Shown here: piece after piece, positions 11,269-24,224 of the stretch
How positions within the stretch are numbered: position 1 is the first letter of the stretch
Layout: every line of letters starts with the position of its first letter
Source of the DNA: Thysanoteuthis rhombus
Lineage: Eukaryota; Mollusca; Cephalopoda; Oegopsida; Thysanoteuthidae
Assembly: GCA_963457665.1 (NCBI GenBank)
Contig: OY735207.1
Span: forward strand, 46,896,196-46,960,195
Length of the DNA stretch: 64,000 nt
Reading direction: 5' to 3'
The notes under the pieces: generated by a model
Told to the model about the DNA's origin: nothing
The model's input: only the letters and a program-made list of their open reading frames with translations
The model's database searches: none
Position numbers and translations under genes: made by a program

Positions 11269-11272
<4 letters not shown>
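10550..11272 (+). pseudogene. RTE-like retrotransposon 3' end, copy B (longest continuous frame)
   Basis: This is the best-preserved RTE fragment, with a continuous frame of 181 codons from 10,714 to 11,259. Upstream of a stop in YLG(stop)RIS, the frame also reads HVNFSKTKIMCNNH, the segment that follows the catalytic FADD in this family. The main frame contains ITYGAETWNLTKRQICKLR, a conserved W of the WAGYVAKM block, DNRWTSRLTLW, and [14 protein letters not shown] near the C-terminus. It stops at TGA in a GATGATGATG tail that runs into (TA)n. The endonuclease domain and most of the RT are missing through 5' truncation. It was once a retrotransposition protein of the RTE clade and is now inactive. 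Confidence 0.92.
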
Positions 11273-11334
<62 letters not shown>

Positions 11335-11388
11335 TCATCAGTCTCTCTACATCTTGGGGAAGGTCTATGTCCAACGACATATATATAT

Positions 11389-11436
<48 letters not shown>
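11250..11436. repeat. palindromic RTE tail around a (TA)n array, then a second (TA)n
   Basis: GAGAGACTGATGATGAT (11,250-11,266) is exactly the reverse complement of 11,331-11,347, with only (TA)n between. A piece of RTE 3' end (TTGGGGAAGGTCTATGTCC) follows in direct orientation at 11,354, then a second (TA)n at 11,384-11,436. Confidence 0.9.
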
Positions 11437-11439
<3 letters not shown>

Positions 11440-13640
11440 CTTGTCACTATTCTTCCTCGAAGTGGGTATTCGCAAAAAGTTAATAGCTACTAAATGCAAA
11501 CACTGCAACTACTGTTTTTGGTGACTATGCTAACGCTGTGTTCATTATTTTACCCCCTTTCAGCCCCTTCTTGCACCTAATATGACTTACTGCCTTGTAA
11601 ATAATCTAGCTTGGTCAACTATACAACTCATTATGACAGGCACGACTCATCAGACTCCATTCAATAGACGGACGAAAGGACATTGGATTCATTATGCCAC
11701 GTGTCCCCAACATTTTTATTCTATCTTATATCTCATACTAATTACTTCAACCTAACAGGCCTCTCCTTAACCCTTCCCCTCTCTTCTTTACACGATTGAA
11801 TGTATCAATGTTTCTGTTACATGTATTTCATTTACATTCTTCATTTGTGCATTAAATGTATCACTCATTTTTCACATCTGAGTATTTGAATGTATCTTTT
11901 TTACCCTGTTTAAAGTCTGCCACATTTGTACTTAACGTGCACGTTTTCTAAACATCTCCCTTCCTTCATCAACTTTTCACTGACGTCCACGTGGACTTTC
12001 AACTCCAACAGGCGCCCATCTCCAACGAGAGCTACTAGAACTTTGAAAGGACGGTATTTCTTGTATACCTGTTGATCTTCCAATCTGAATACATTTTAAC
12101 AAATTAATTGAAAGATATTTTACAACACTATCTGAGAGAGAAAAGTCTAATGTCGAAACACGGACTTAATGAGACTTACATTGAACTTAGGCTTATTATA
12201 AATTATGTACCTCTGTGGATTAATTATGTATAAATGTTTGTATTATTTTACTTATAAACAAGCGATTGTCATTTGGTATGGACTTGGTTATCATGTTCCA
12301 ACTTTAGAATTGAATATTTGCTGCAGCAGTTTTCTTTCACATTTCCCAAGTTTTAATGATGGCTCCTTTTTGTGGTGACATAGATGACAGCAGAACAAAG
12401 CAAGCAATCGTTTGAATACTTATACTTGTAGCGAAAACAAGTGGAAGATTTGCTGCGCTCTACGATAATTTTTTTTCTCCTATTTATACATTAATCACGC
12501 TACATCAAAACAACACTACTCAAACGTTTTCCGTACAACTAACAAACAGCACTATCGAGATGTGTTAGAATTGTCGTAGCTCCTTAAATAATGTTACTCC
12601 AAGACACATTTATATTTCGCGAATAGAAAACAAAAAACCAACTTGCTAAAAACCTGCCTATGGGACGTGTAGGTTCGTACATTTCAAAAGGTTATGCTGA
12701 ATGGTTTTGCGGAAGGCTGTCACATACAGAAAGACGGGTAGACTTTTGGTGAATTATAATTATTATATATGAAACCGTTATCGAAGGTCTATTTTCGACT
12801 CAATAACTATGAAACAATAGCCTAAAGTGTTTTCTATACTTGTAAATTATTGACGTAATGTTTTTTTCTCTCTGTGTTTGACAGAACAACGGATAATTGT
12901 TAGCTTTTGTTCGATGACGGTGACATTTTATAATGAATGCCTAATAAACGGAAAATATTTTTTATTGTTTTCTGACCGCAGTTTGAGACAGTCAGACAGA
13001 AAGACAATAACAGGTCAGTGATAATAAGGTTAATGTTCTTTCTAGTCAATCTGTCTGTTATTTCCAAACTATTATTCGTCTCGTACAAAGCAGACGTATT
13101 GATATTTACTAAGCTTGGTTAAGTATGGGAAAATACCAGACTGAGGCGCGGATGGTGTAGGAAGATTGTGTTACGCCAGTCTTTCAGGTGGGGAGGCTAA
13201 CCTAAGCTCAGACAATGTCGCTTGTCCCTAGTGGGGAATATGTAACTATTTCAGCCACAAGGCAGACACGACTGAGCTGAAATATTGTAGATCTCTGGGA
13301 TATCCTTCAGTTTAGGCATATTTTCAACAGCTGATTGCCAATCTCGGAGCATAGCATTACAAATTATTGCGCATGCTATCTCTGCTTGTTTTGAAGGTCA
13401 CGCAACATTCTGTGAACCATAATGACGATACAATCAACAAAATCGATTGAATCAATCCAGGAAAGGGCAAATAAAAAATAAAATAAAAAAAGACAGTGGG
13501 AACAAAAGTTGTATCAGTGAAGCCTTTTTCATTCATATCAGGATAAATTTTTACAGAGAGAAAACTAACGTAAAAATAAAAATCTATCCGTGCCCGGTGT
13601 TTTTAAGGATGATCACAGAAGAATATCCCATATTGATTCC
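11440..13640. other. AT-rich non-coding stretch
   Basis: No frame, tRNA-like element or clear repeat was recognised here. A somewhat GC-richer patch at 13,140-13,280 contains TCAGGTGGGGAGGCTAAC but matches nothing I know. Confidence 0.5.
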
Positions 13641-13659
13641 TATTTGAAATTAAATAAAG

Positions 13660-14062
13660 TGTCCACCCGATAGTCACCCATGTAACTACAACATGGAACT
13701 TAGCCAAGAGACTGACCTGCGGACTGAGAATCATGCAACATGCACATGAAAGAATCATGTTCAACATCACACGGAAAGACCACAAAGCAGCACAGTACAT
13801 CGAGGGAAAACATGGATCTGGGACATCATAAAAAACATTAAAAACTCAAATGGCAATTGGCTGGTCATGTTGCAAAAATGGAAGTCAACCGATGTATATC
13901 AGTACTCACAACAGGGATATCAGAGATCAAACACAGTACCGAGGCCGGCAGAATATGAGATAGCGAGACGGACTGGACAGATTCAGAATATATTGGCTCT
14001 GCGATGCCCACAATAGAGTGGTAAAAGTATGTGTCCAACTACGGACAATAACAGAATCGAAT
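13660..14062 (+). pseudogene. RTE-like retrotransposon 3' end, copy C
   Basis: Broken frames keep the order of the family: a VTTWNLAKRLTCGLR-like start, HERIMFN, a WLVMLQKW-like degraded WAGHV block, then the GRQNMR region and a YWLCDAHN match to the YWLRDAHD block. The tail is a poor GATGAT (14,060-14,070). There are several frameshifts and stops. Assignment is by similarity to copies A and B. Confidence 0.8.
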
Positions 14063-14089
14063 ATGATGATTCAAAATTTTGAATTGAAA

Positions 14090-15440
14090 ATGCGTTCCGT
14101 TTAATCTGTATTTGTGCCCTTTCGACAATTAGAAATTATATTGAATATTTCGAAATTGAAATCAAAATATAAGATGAATTTTTTTTGCTTAATTTCATGT
14201 GTATTTGTGTCCTTTCGGCAATCTCTACAATGGTATAAATTCCACTAATCTTCCTGAAATAGATTTAAGAACAATTATATCTGGAAATTGACCTTTGGTG
14301 TGAGAACATTGTATCATTGAAATCCTGAATGTTTTCGTTTTGTTTATATTCGTGGTTTGATGATATCCATAGTAATTGTGAATCACGTTAAAGGTTCATT
14401 ATATACCTGGAAATCAATATTTTTCTTCCGTCAGATAGCCTTCCTTTTGTAATTTTTCTCCTAAGGCTGTGTTTATCTTATTGCATAAATTCAACCTTTC
14501 AGTTTCCGTTCTGTATTTACTCCAACTGACAAGAACATTTTTTTTCACCTTCAGCTATGTAAGTTTCTTCACCTAATTTTCTCTTCTCGCTATATTGCTT
14601 TATTAACGTGTTTTCAAGTTCTTATTTTGCACCAGTTTGATTTACGCCGACTGACAATCGTGGTCCTGAAGGTATTAACTGTGTTCAATCCAGCAACCGC
14701 ATTGAACTGATTTTACTTTCCACTACATTGCTTCCTTTACCCAAATTCTGTCTTACACATTTCACCGTTAACATTCGTGATTTTCCTATCCGAATTTAAT
14801 AAAAATTAGAATTCTGATGAGTTCCTTTGTAGCTGCATTTTTTGCATGTTTTGTAGTTTCATGTAGAAAAAAAAAAGATTTTCAGAAAGTGAACCTCTTT
14901 CGCGATAACCATTTGTTTTTCATTTGTGTTAGATGCCCTCACGACAATTTTAGACGCTAAATTTCCCAAGACTCAATTGGATGTTGAATAGATACGTTAG
15001 CAGCTAGATATCTAGAATTTGTTGCGCTTTCATGGTAACTTTGGATAGGAAGGCGTTTTTTGAAAGAGTTCTAAGTCTCATTTTCTGCTGTTTCAGTTTA
15101 TTGTGTACCTATTTAAACTTGACTTTCTACCAATAAGGCAAAATTCTTGGCTCATTTGAACCTGTCATTTAATCAATAAGATTAAAACAGAAAACATTTT
15201 TCTTTTTTAGTTATTAATATTCGAAGTGTTGTAGGAATATGAAACACATCCCTTTTTTCTTTGTTTTATTGCATTCGTTGATACTACAACATTTTGACCG
15301 ATTCGTTCTACTGTTTTCTTCAGGTGTTGATAAAGAAAGAAGTATCTTTTTTTTCTAAAATGGGTGCAAACGGAAAGAATGACGACAATATATTGACTGG
15401 AAGAATTCATGTCGTCGAACTGACCGTAAAAGGTCTGCAT
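14090..15440. other. AT-rich non-coding stretch
   Basis: No gene recognised. Near 15,290-15,330 the minus strand carries an ACCTGAAGAA...GGTCAAAATG motif resembling the dispersed motif at 7.78 and 15.94 kb. Confidence 0.45.
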
Positions 15441-15444
15441 TATT

Positions 15445-15760
15445 TATTCTTTGTTCATCCTGGGGTAACCCTTGCACACAAAGTTGCATCCTCTAGGGCA
15501 CAGCGATGTGCGTTAGATTTGGAAATACCAAAATTCACCTGACATTAAATTCACCGTAGGTCGGCATCAGATATCCTATGTTCATCCTGGAGTCAAGTTT
15601 CCCTTTTACACAAGTTTGCATCCCTGAGGGTGCACATGTCTCTGTTAGATTTAAAATTGCCGAAATTGACCAGACCAAAAATTCTTTTTTTTCAAGTCGC
15701 CAGATCTTGGAGGTTCTTATCCTATGTACACCCTTGATTCGTTAACTTTATACACTAATT
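15445..15760 (+). repeat. degenerate tandem repeat, about 128-bp unit
   Basis: The phrase TGTTCATCCTGGGGTAACCC with GTTAGATTTGGAAATACC at 15,457-15,535 recurs as TGTTCATCCTGGAGTCAAG and GTTAGATTTAAAATTGCC at 15,582-15,662. A third, weaker start occurs at 15,722. Confidence 0.6.
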
Positions 15761-15834
15761 TCTGGTTTGTTGTAAGCAACCGTTTGGAAGTCTGTAAAAC
15801 AATTATAAACAAAGTACCATTCGACTTTATAGTA

Positions 15835-15837
<3 letters not shown>

Positions 15838-15893
<56 letters not shown>
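15838..15893. repeat. (TA)n microsatellite
   Basis: Uninterrupted TA repeat lying directly upstream of the dispersed repeat at 15,900. Confidence 0.95.
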
Positions 15894-15895
<2 letters not shown>

Positions 15896-15899
15896 TTAA

Positions 15900-15993
15900 A
15901 GGTCCTAAATAGGGATCTAAAATAAATTGAACCTTCTGCCTGAAAAAGACTGAACAAGGCAGAAACTCAAGCGTGTTTGTGCAATCAATCATT
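15900..15993 (+). repeat. dispersed repeat with CTGAAAAAG motif, copy 2
   Basis: Homologous to 7,744-7,840 (see that entry). The spacer differs, but the flanks TCTAAAATAAATT and GTGTTTGTGCAATC are matched. Confidence 0.55.
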
Positions 15994-16126
15994 TATGTCA
16001 TCATACTCTGAGATCTACTTTAACCCAATTTAATGTTTAATGTTGAATTTATCGAGCACTTCATGGAATAAATCTATCACACATTCGGTATGGCATTATA
16101 TCATATTATATTGTATTCCTGATTTG

Positions 16127-16130
<4 letters not shown>

Positions 16131-16216
<86 letters not shown>
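16131..16216. repeat. (TA)n microsatellite
   Basis: Uninterrupted TA repeat of about 85 bp. Confidence 0.95.
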
Positions 16217-16218
<2 letters not shown>

Positions 16219-16239
16219 TTACTGATGTGCCTGTACAGT

Positions 16240-16440
16240 ATAAAGGAGTAAAAGTGGAAAAAAAAACTTTTTCTCCATTTTTGACTCCTTGAAAGAGGGG
16301 AAATTCTTTCTTCACATTTGCCTCTTTAAAGGAGGGAAAAAAAACATCCCTTCATTTTGACTCTATGAGAGGAAATGTTTTTCTTTCACTTTTGATCCCT
16401 TAAAGTGGAAAATCCCTTTCGATTTTGAGCTCTTGACGAA
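16240..16440 (+). repeat. degenerate minisatellite, about 38-bp unit
   Basis: The unit TTTTGACTCCTTGAAAGAGG recurs with changes at about 16,278, 16,316, 16,354, 16,394 and 16,424, separated by A-runs and TTTC blocks. Confidence 0.65.
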
Positions 16441-16678
16441 ATATATATAAAAACGAAAAAAAAAAAAAAAGAAAGAAAGATATGCATTATGTATATGTGT
16501 ACATTGGACGGAAAGTAAAATTCCAGTTCAGCGTCATAGTTACACGAATAGACTTTCCCTTTAAAGCGCGTTTTCTCCTGAAAACCTTTTTTAAATCCTT
16601 TCCCGGGGTCTATTGAGTGTGTACATAAAATTTGGCTAGGGTGCACCCATGTTTAGATGGTTTTCATAGCGTGATAAC

Positions 16679-16802
<124 letters not shown>

Positions 16803-17039
16803 GTGAGTATGTGTGTGTATGTGTACTGTATGGTATTATGTCATAGTTATGGTGCTCACGGAGAGTATGACCCACCACTTGTTCCCTGTTTCACTCGATG
16901 GGATTGGCTCTCCGTTGATGAAGTTATTTTGTATTCTACCTGTTGCCCGAGGACCAGACTTTATTTACTTTCAGTTTCAGGTGCGTAGCGACACGTTTGT
17001 AAATATTTTATTCTTGAAAACTGACACATGAAAATTGCC

Positions 17040-18146
17040 AATTCTTTCATGTCTGGTTGGTTAAGCAAACTGTGCTTATCCGGCACAGGGAAACTCACGA
17101 TTGCAAAAAAGATTTTGAACGACCGCGCAAATTGATGGTGAACTTGATTTGAATATGAAAATGAAGAGCTGATCTGAATTTCGCTTCAAGTGTAAAGAAA
17201 TCTAAATAAGATATAAATCATTATCATTTCAAATTTTCATGACAACTTTCCAACCTTCGTCTTAATTTATTAGTTGCTATTAATTATCTTTTACTCCGGA
17301 AATAAGTAAATGGGTTTGATTGAAAAACAAAAGTTAATTAAGACGTGGATAGAAAGCACTTACAAAAATTTGAAATAGTGATGATTTAATAATGCTTTAA
17401 CTTATAAAAATTGAACAAAAAACCCGAATAATGTATTTTTGTAGAAATTATTTTTTACACGATATCACCAAAGCCAGTGTTTTTATCGAAAAAGTGCTTG
17501 AGTGCTGGGGATATTGTGATTACAAATATATTCAAAATAAATCAATATATAGCCGTTTGACACACAAAAGTGATATCAAAATAAATATGACTGAGTAGGA
17601 AAAGTAATCCACTGGAAATTGTGCAAGCAACTTGGATTTGACGATAAAGAACGATAATATAAGTTCACAAAAAGAAACTCTCACTGAATCAAAAAAGCCG
17701 TATTCTATAGAATTTTGAACGGATCACCTTGTCGGCGTTAGCAGACTAAATTTGTTCAGCGTAAACAAAGAGAAGAACGCACATAACGAAATGGATATCT
17801 CTGTAATTGCAGGCCACAGAATGAAATGGAAAGATATTTCAGGAAATATGTCAAAAACTGAATCGAATTGTTGAGAATCAATTGAACCGAGTATTGTTCT
17901 CATATCCTGCTGAGACCTTGTTCTAAATCAATCAAGGGAATTGAAAAGGCTAACTTTCATTATCGCTATTTGGGGAAGTTGCCATACTACTTAGTTAAAA
18001 AGCCATGAACTACACGAATTCAGGATCAATGCAATGATAAGCAAGAAACACCGTCTTTGCCAAAATGCTAGTAAACATCACTATGTAGTATTAAATTGAT
18101 ATAAGACAATTATTTTGCATACATGTGTGTTACATTGATGTAAAAA

Positions 18147-18150
<4 letters not shown>
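17040..18150. other. AT-rich non-coding stretch
   Basis: No gene, tRNA-like sequence or transposon remnant recognised. Confidence 0.5.
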
Positions 18151-18151
<1 letters not shown>

Positions 18152-18191
<40 letters not shown>

Positions 18192-18418
18192 TGTATTCAC
18201 TTTGCACTCATACCCTTGGAAAAAGCATGAATACATATCTACAACCACCCAACACTGGTTCAAATTGCGTACGCTGGAGCGAGTGATTCCACTCCAGGTT
18301 CTTGTTGCCTCAAAGTTAGATTCACTTGACGCAAACAGGTTGAGGAAGTAATAATGCGATACAAAAAGTTGAAACAGGGGCAACTAAGGCCTTGGTGTAC
18401 GTAAGGGCAGTACTTCAA

Positions 18419-18468
<50 letters not shown>
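18152..18468. repeat. two (TA)n arrays
   Basis: (TA)n arrays lie at 18,152-18,192 and 18,420-18,468. The 220 bp between them is unassigned. Confidence 0.95.
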
Positions 18469-18479
18469 GTATAAAATGT

Positions 18480-20950
18480 TTGTTGTGTGGATATGACGTC
18501 ATCCAACAAAATGATGGCTGACAATGAGGAAATGAATGATAAAAGATTAAGTGTGAAAATATCTAATCTTAATAAAGATTGGCTTGATGCATTTTGCTGA
18601 ACCTGAAAGAGCGTCTTCAAAGCATCTTCCGTGAGGCAAAATGTAACTGTAAACGTAGCTTTTTACAATGGCCATACGTTTCTATCTAAGTCCTTAATTA
18701 TGTAACCGAATACCTAGATGAGATGAGAAGAGCATATAGAACGATTCTTCACCTCCACTACCCGTAATACTTTGCACATAACGCCTGAAGAAGAGCATAT
18801 CAGATCCATAGAACTAAAATAAAATAATGAGGATAAAAAATCACAGGAAGACGAATTACAGTACCGAGAAATCCAACCGCCACTGACCTCAGCACGAACC
18901 TAAGAAAACTGACCGTACACATCCCCAGCAACATCATCGGGGATCTGGTCAGCAATAAAAGCCAACACGAAGCTGCTGTTTATGTAATACCATGAAAAGA
19001 TTGCAATGAAATTCACGTTGTGCAAATATCCAAACCTTTCAATAAAAGGATCTACGAGCATAGAAGAGAGACCTGAAATTTGATGAAAATACGAACAGCC
19101 TCACTGACCCCTTCAAGATGAAGATACACTCTTCCGAATGAAGGCAGAAAATTCACACAAAAACTTTTACACACACTAATCACCAACAAGTCACACACAC
19201 ACACACACACGCACATACAACCAAATAATTGTAAACAACCGACATCCAATCCCCGCCCTCATATCTTTCCACACTTTCTTTAGAGCCGAAACATATCACT
19301 TTGCTACAAATCAGCCCAACGATGATAAAAATATCCCATGGTTGACCTTTTCTTACTCACACCCGGGACGAATCTCCTCCATTATATCCTCTAAACAACC
19401 AGCAACAAAATCGTTGTGCACCCTTTTTTCTCAAGTTCAATAATTCACGCAGACATACCAACAGCTACTTTTTTTTGTTCTGTTTTCTGTTCAAAGTGCT
19501 TTTGAAGACGCAACGAAATGCACCAAGTCTATTTTTAGTATAAAAAAATCGAGATGTAACATTTGTTCTCAAATTTTCCCCATCAACAGAGCCACGTTGT
19601 GTATATATATATATATATATACATATATATATACGTGCGTGTGTATGTGTGCGTGTGTGTGTTCAAAGTAAGTTTAAAGTCAATTTTTCAAGCAACCGAA
19701 AATTCGACCAATGACTAAACAAACTTTTTCGATGTTTTTGATTTTGGTCCCACAAATGCTTCAAGGAATATTAAGCCGTTGCGAAGTTTGATGAAGGTAT
19801 TGGCTAGTTAATAAGCGTTCAAATCTTAAGAAGGCTATTAGTGTTAATACTCAATCGAAAAGATCTTACTGAAAATAGGAATAATCTGGAAGATGTCCAA
19901 CTGTAATTTTTCACCGAAATTCAACAAATTTGCCAACGAGTGATAAACATGGACAGAAGCCATGAATTAAAAAGGTTTGATAGGTTGTACATTCATTGAT
20001 TTCCAAAACGTGAATCGGATAAGATATTCAAGTAATTCTATTTTCAATAAATTCGAATTTCATTGATGAATTTTGTGATTAGTTATGTTTTGCCAGGCAT
20101 TTCTTTTATTTTTCTTGTCTGAATTGCACGAAACTCAACGGTTTTTAAGTTGTCCGAATGTCTTAGAGGAAACACTGTCATATTGATTATGATGTTTGAC
20201 CAGTCCTGATTTAATCTTATTTTTTCGGTCTGATTAGTAAATGTGTTAGTCTTAAATTGTCCAAATTCCTTTTATGAATCATTATCTTTATTGATTTTTT
20301 TTATCAGCTTTTCTCCAATACTTTTCTTTGCTTTGTATCGTCACAACCAAGCCTTATTTTTTTTTTACATTCAACAGCTGTTAAGCAAGCACCATGTATA
20401 GAAGATGAAGAATAAGCCTCCAACGAGAACTGAATTTGCATCCTGTATCCTTGGGAACATGTATGACATGTATAGTGCATTATCGATTATGCCACTAAGT
20501 CCCATAAGTAGGCAAAAGGTGAAAGAAAAAATTTGTAAAACATTATAAACAGACCTTTTGTAAACTGTGCCACAGCAAACCTATCCTGGTTCCTGTATAT
20601 CTATATCCGGCTACATGACGTATTTTGGAGAATTTTCCGACGTCACGCCTCTTAGAAAGAAATACTATATTGCCCTGAAAAAAAAAATAGACCGTGTGTC
20701 AGAAATATATAGTCCCAGGTGAAAATTAGAATTGAGTCAATAACACTTGTCTACGTTTTAATGCCTGAAATATTAGTTGCACTCATCAGTGGTTCATTCT
20801 GTTGTTATAAATTCATACTGACTAAGCTTAATCCGAAGGAAAAAAAAAGCCCACAAGTATGGTACACTCATTGAAGAACGAGTCTCACTACCGTAATAAA
20901 TCTTCTCGTCAAAGAAAAACGAAAAATACGTCTGGCAAATTAACAACTGA
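18480..20950. other. AT-rich non-coding stretch with short simple repeats
   Basis: Apart from a (CA)n run at 19,193-19,212 and a TA/GT compound at 19,602-19,660, nothing was recognised. Frames are short and show no protein similarity that I can name. Confidence 0.5.
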
Positions 20951-21089
20951 AAAGTTATGATTGTAATTTATACTACTCGGGTGTTGTTGATTTTGGAAGC
21001 TTTTGGAAGTGCAGCTGGCCTAATAGTTAACAGCACAGAAATGGGATTAGCGAATGTAGTTCACATTCAGGCAAGAATCCACCCAAAGT

Positions 21090-21390
21090 CACGGGTAAAT
21101 AGCAAGACAAATTGGACTCTGAAGCCTTGGTGTTTCGCAGCTCTAGGTAAAATAGTAGTGTTGACTGGGCTCTCTCAGACTAGTTGGCAACCAGTCTAGG
21201 AGACGGACAACTCAGATTCAAAACCAGGAGTGGAGCCTCTTAGGCTGACAGGTTCCACTCCTCCCGATGGGTCTGAGCAGGGATTACTCCTCGGTGTTGG
21301 TACCATGTAACCTAGTACAATCTGTTTTGTGTTACTTGGAGAGGAGATGGGTGCTGCGTAACTCCCATGAATGAAGAATGCCATGGACGG
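21090..21390 (+). repeat. GC-richer structured segment of unknown class
   Basis: This patch stands out from the AT-rich surroundings and holds two good hairpins. One is GACT(A)GTT with AAC(C)AGTC (21,178-21,196). The other is GGAGTGGA (21,227-21,234) with TCCACTCC (21,254-21,261), enclosing GCC/GGC. It may be part of an interspersed element. A frame at 20,957-21,199 runs into it but resembles nothing known. Confidence 0.4.
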
Positions 21391-22032
21391 GAAGTACTCA
21401 GCATTTTATCCCAAAGATCTGTTAAGGCCATGGGTTTGTACCAGAATCGGAAAAAAACACGGATTACATTAGATCGAACCTGGGCCAAATATTAAGGAAT
21501 CATCATCTCTAATAGCAGAACTGTATAAAATCTCTTAACGATGCCAGTCATATGCAGTTCGATTGATTGAAGTGTTATGTAAAACGGAGGCATTGATAAT
21601 CAATAAAAAAAAAACACCATAAAACCTGAAGTTTCCTTGACAGGATATATTTCTGTGTTATCAAATTTTGCATTTTAAAACTTGATGTTATAGAATTTCA
21701 TTGACTAGTTGTCATGGAGTATAATGTTCATGGTTGTATAAGTCCAAACAATAATTTATGAATGGAATGAAAAGAATTCAGAGAGAAAATTCACAAGAGA
21801 CACTGGATGTATACAAGTAGGTAAATCAATAAGTCCACAGCTTCTTTACCGGGAGTAGATTGGGAGCTCGAAACAGTCTGGGGGAAACGCCTGAAATCGA
21901 TCCATTGACGCAGGTTATGATTTTGGCAAGTGCAGTGAGCCCATGCAGCTGGGGTTTAGGATGCTGTAAGCCATCGAGAAAAAAATGAGGTATGAATAAT
22001 CACAGGAACATTTTGAGGCCGTTTGGAAAAAA

Positions 22033-22275
22033 ATGGGGTAATCCCTACTTATACGTCGCCTTTTTGGATCGCTATACAATGGCTACCCAGAATGTAAATT
22101 GCAAATTTTCACACACTTGCTCAGCGTTAAAAACGGTGCACAAAAGTTTTTAATATCTGGTGAGCGAGTGTGCGGAACTTGACAATTTGCAAGTGGAGTA
22201 GCCATTCTATTTCCATTTACAACTTTGCAAGCCATTTCATAGCCAACCAAAATTTGGCCCCAAATAAATGGGGAT
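22033..22275. mobile_element. MITE-like imperfect palindrome
   Basis: The left half starts GGGGTAATCCC and contains AATGGCTACCCAGAA, TTGCAAATTTTCACACAC and TTGCTCAGCG. The right half carries the reverse complements in mirrored order (GCGAGTGTGCGGAA, AATTTGCAAG, GTAGCCATT, GGGGATTACC). The whole about 240-bp segment can fold on itself around 22,145. No coding capacity. The transposon superfamily cannot be told, and no target duplication is obvious. Confidence 0.6.
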
Positions 22276-22686
22276 TACCAAATTGGGTATTAGAATATAT
22301 TCTCTAGTCAATATCAAGTATTGTTCCAGCGACTTCATGTCTCTCTTGCAAACATCTTCGAAACGAACGTGTGGCCGCCTTTGAGCTCTCTCTTTCAGGG
22401 GCTAGTTTCCCCATGCTGCAAGATCCATGTCTAACATGCTGTCATTGTTAGCAATCTAATGCGTTTCTTATTTTGGCCATTTTCTTTTACCATTTTAGCA
22501 TCTTTGGGCTATTTGGGGCGTTTTAAGGCCTTGATTATTTCGTACATTTTAGCAGTCAAACTAGCACGAAAATACTTTTTTCCATAGCTGGCAGTACTGT
22601 ATGCAGTCTACGTGGCCCAGTCCGTGTAAACAGCGTTGCCAACAAGAATGGTTTTCAGAATCATTCCACTTTTCTTTTTTAACTGT

Positions 22687-22718
22687 AAAGCAGTGCATTA
22701 CTGTTTATACACTGCTTT
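22687..22718 (+). other. short perfect hairpin
   Basis: AAAGCAGTG (22,687-22,695) pairs exactly with CACTGCTTT (22,710-22,718) across a 14-base loop. It is too short for a typical microRNA precursor. Confidence 0.5.
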
Positions 22719-24224
22719 GCGCGCCCCCATTTAGCGCTGATTCACGATCCGCTATTTCTCACTATTTTTAATTTAGTAATGTTGAATTTCCGAAATTAAT
22801 AATAATGAAAGACAACACAACTGAGAGTTTTTAGGTTATATTATATATAGTTTGATTCATGTGTCATGTTTATGAGAATAAACACAAACACAAAGACATA
22901 GAAATTTACCATATTTTATCAGGTAGCGATATATGTCGACACCTGGTATTATTTAACCAGCTCCAGAATGTTGATACCAGATGAGATAAACAACATCAAT
23001 TCATTCCATCTTGTTGAGCCTCACTATATATCTGAGAAAAATGATAGCTGGAACAATCTCTACTCATGCTATGTTATAATGAGCCAGTTTATTTTTTAAA
23101 TTTTTTTTATTTTATTTAGAGCAGCATTCTTAGAGATGTATCTATATCAAAGCATAATCTTCTTCCTTTCAATGCACCTTATTCAGAGAACCTTAATCAC
23201 AAAGATCGAGCGGTACACCCTCATATCGGAATTCAGCTTATCATAACGGTTCAGTCTTGTGATACATCCTCGTATATGCGTGTGTGTAGAGAAATGGGTC
23301 CTTGAAAAGGTCAGATTTTTCGACTATCATAATTTTAACTTCGGGAAGAAAGATCAGCCAGGTTTAACAGAAAAAATAGCTAATTTGGCAACCCTGTGTT
23401 TGGGTAATGCATCAATTATTATATAATCACATTTGCTGAAAAACAGCTTTGCTTCAAGCTCGGTATCACTCATGTTTTTGTTTGTTTTGTTTTTTTCTTT
23501 CCGTTCCCTTCGGGGTTCGATGTCTGTCTACAAAATTGGTCTGCGTGATTGGCTTGTTCATCACTGGGTTACAGTATCTTCTAACGTATCTTATATAATG
23601 ACTTGTGTGCAGCAGATGTGTTCAGGCGGGCGTGTGTATTGATGAAAGACTGAAAGACTAAAAGATTGAATTGGCATTTTTCTGAATTCAGGAAATTTTT
23701 CTTTTAAATTCAGTAGTTGAAAATTATTGAATTGAGCAAAACTTTAATTCTAGTGAGAAAAAAGTTCGTTTTTTTTTCGAAATTACCAACTGATTTCAGA
23801 TTGCATTCAGGGATTTTATTTGACAGCTTAGCTTAAGTAAACATACAGACGTTCATCATTATCCGAAAGAAGAGCGTTTCTATGAAATCTTTCATAAATC
23901 AGAATGACTTGAAGTGGAGAAGCGATCACCATTAATTCATATTGGGATTTCTTTTGGGTATTTGCTGGCCCCCAAAACCCAGCATGTTTACAAGTTTTAC
24001 GATAAGTGTAAAACCTTAACGAGCTCTCTTACGCTTCTCCGATACATTAAAACATATCTTGCTAACGAGTACACAAAATAAACCTTTTATGACATTACTA
24101 AAAGTTCATATCAGGAATCTCTGGTATCTCCTATAAACGAAAAATGTCGGATTTATGCGCATTATTACAGTTATGTTTTTCCTCTCATTCCATGCCAAGA
24201 CCAGGTAAGTGAATTTAGCGTAGT

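Noticed and set aside
16040-16225. Open frames of alternating Ile-Tyr, and similar His-Thr frames elsewhere
   Set aside because: They are translations of (TA)n and (CA)n microsatellites, open in all phases by chance, with no other coding content.
22687-22718. A microRNA precursor
   Set aside because: The perfect stem is only 9 bp with a 14-base loop, far shorter than a typical precursor.
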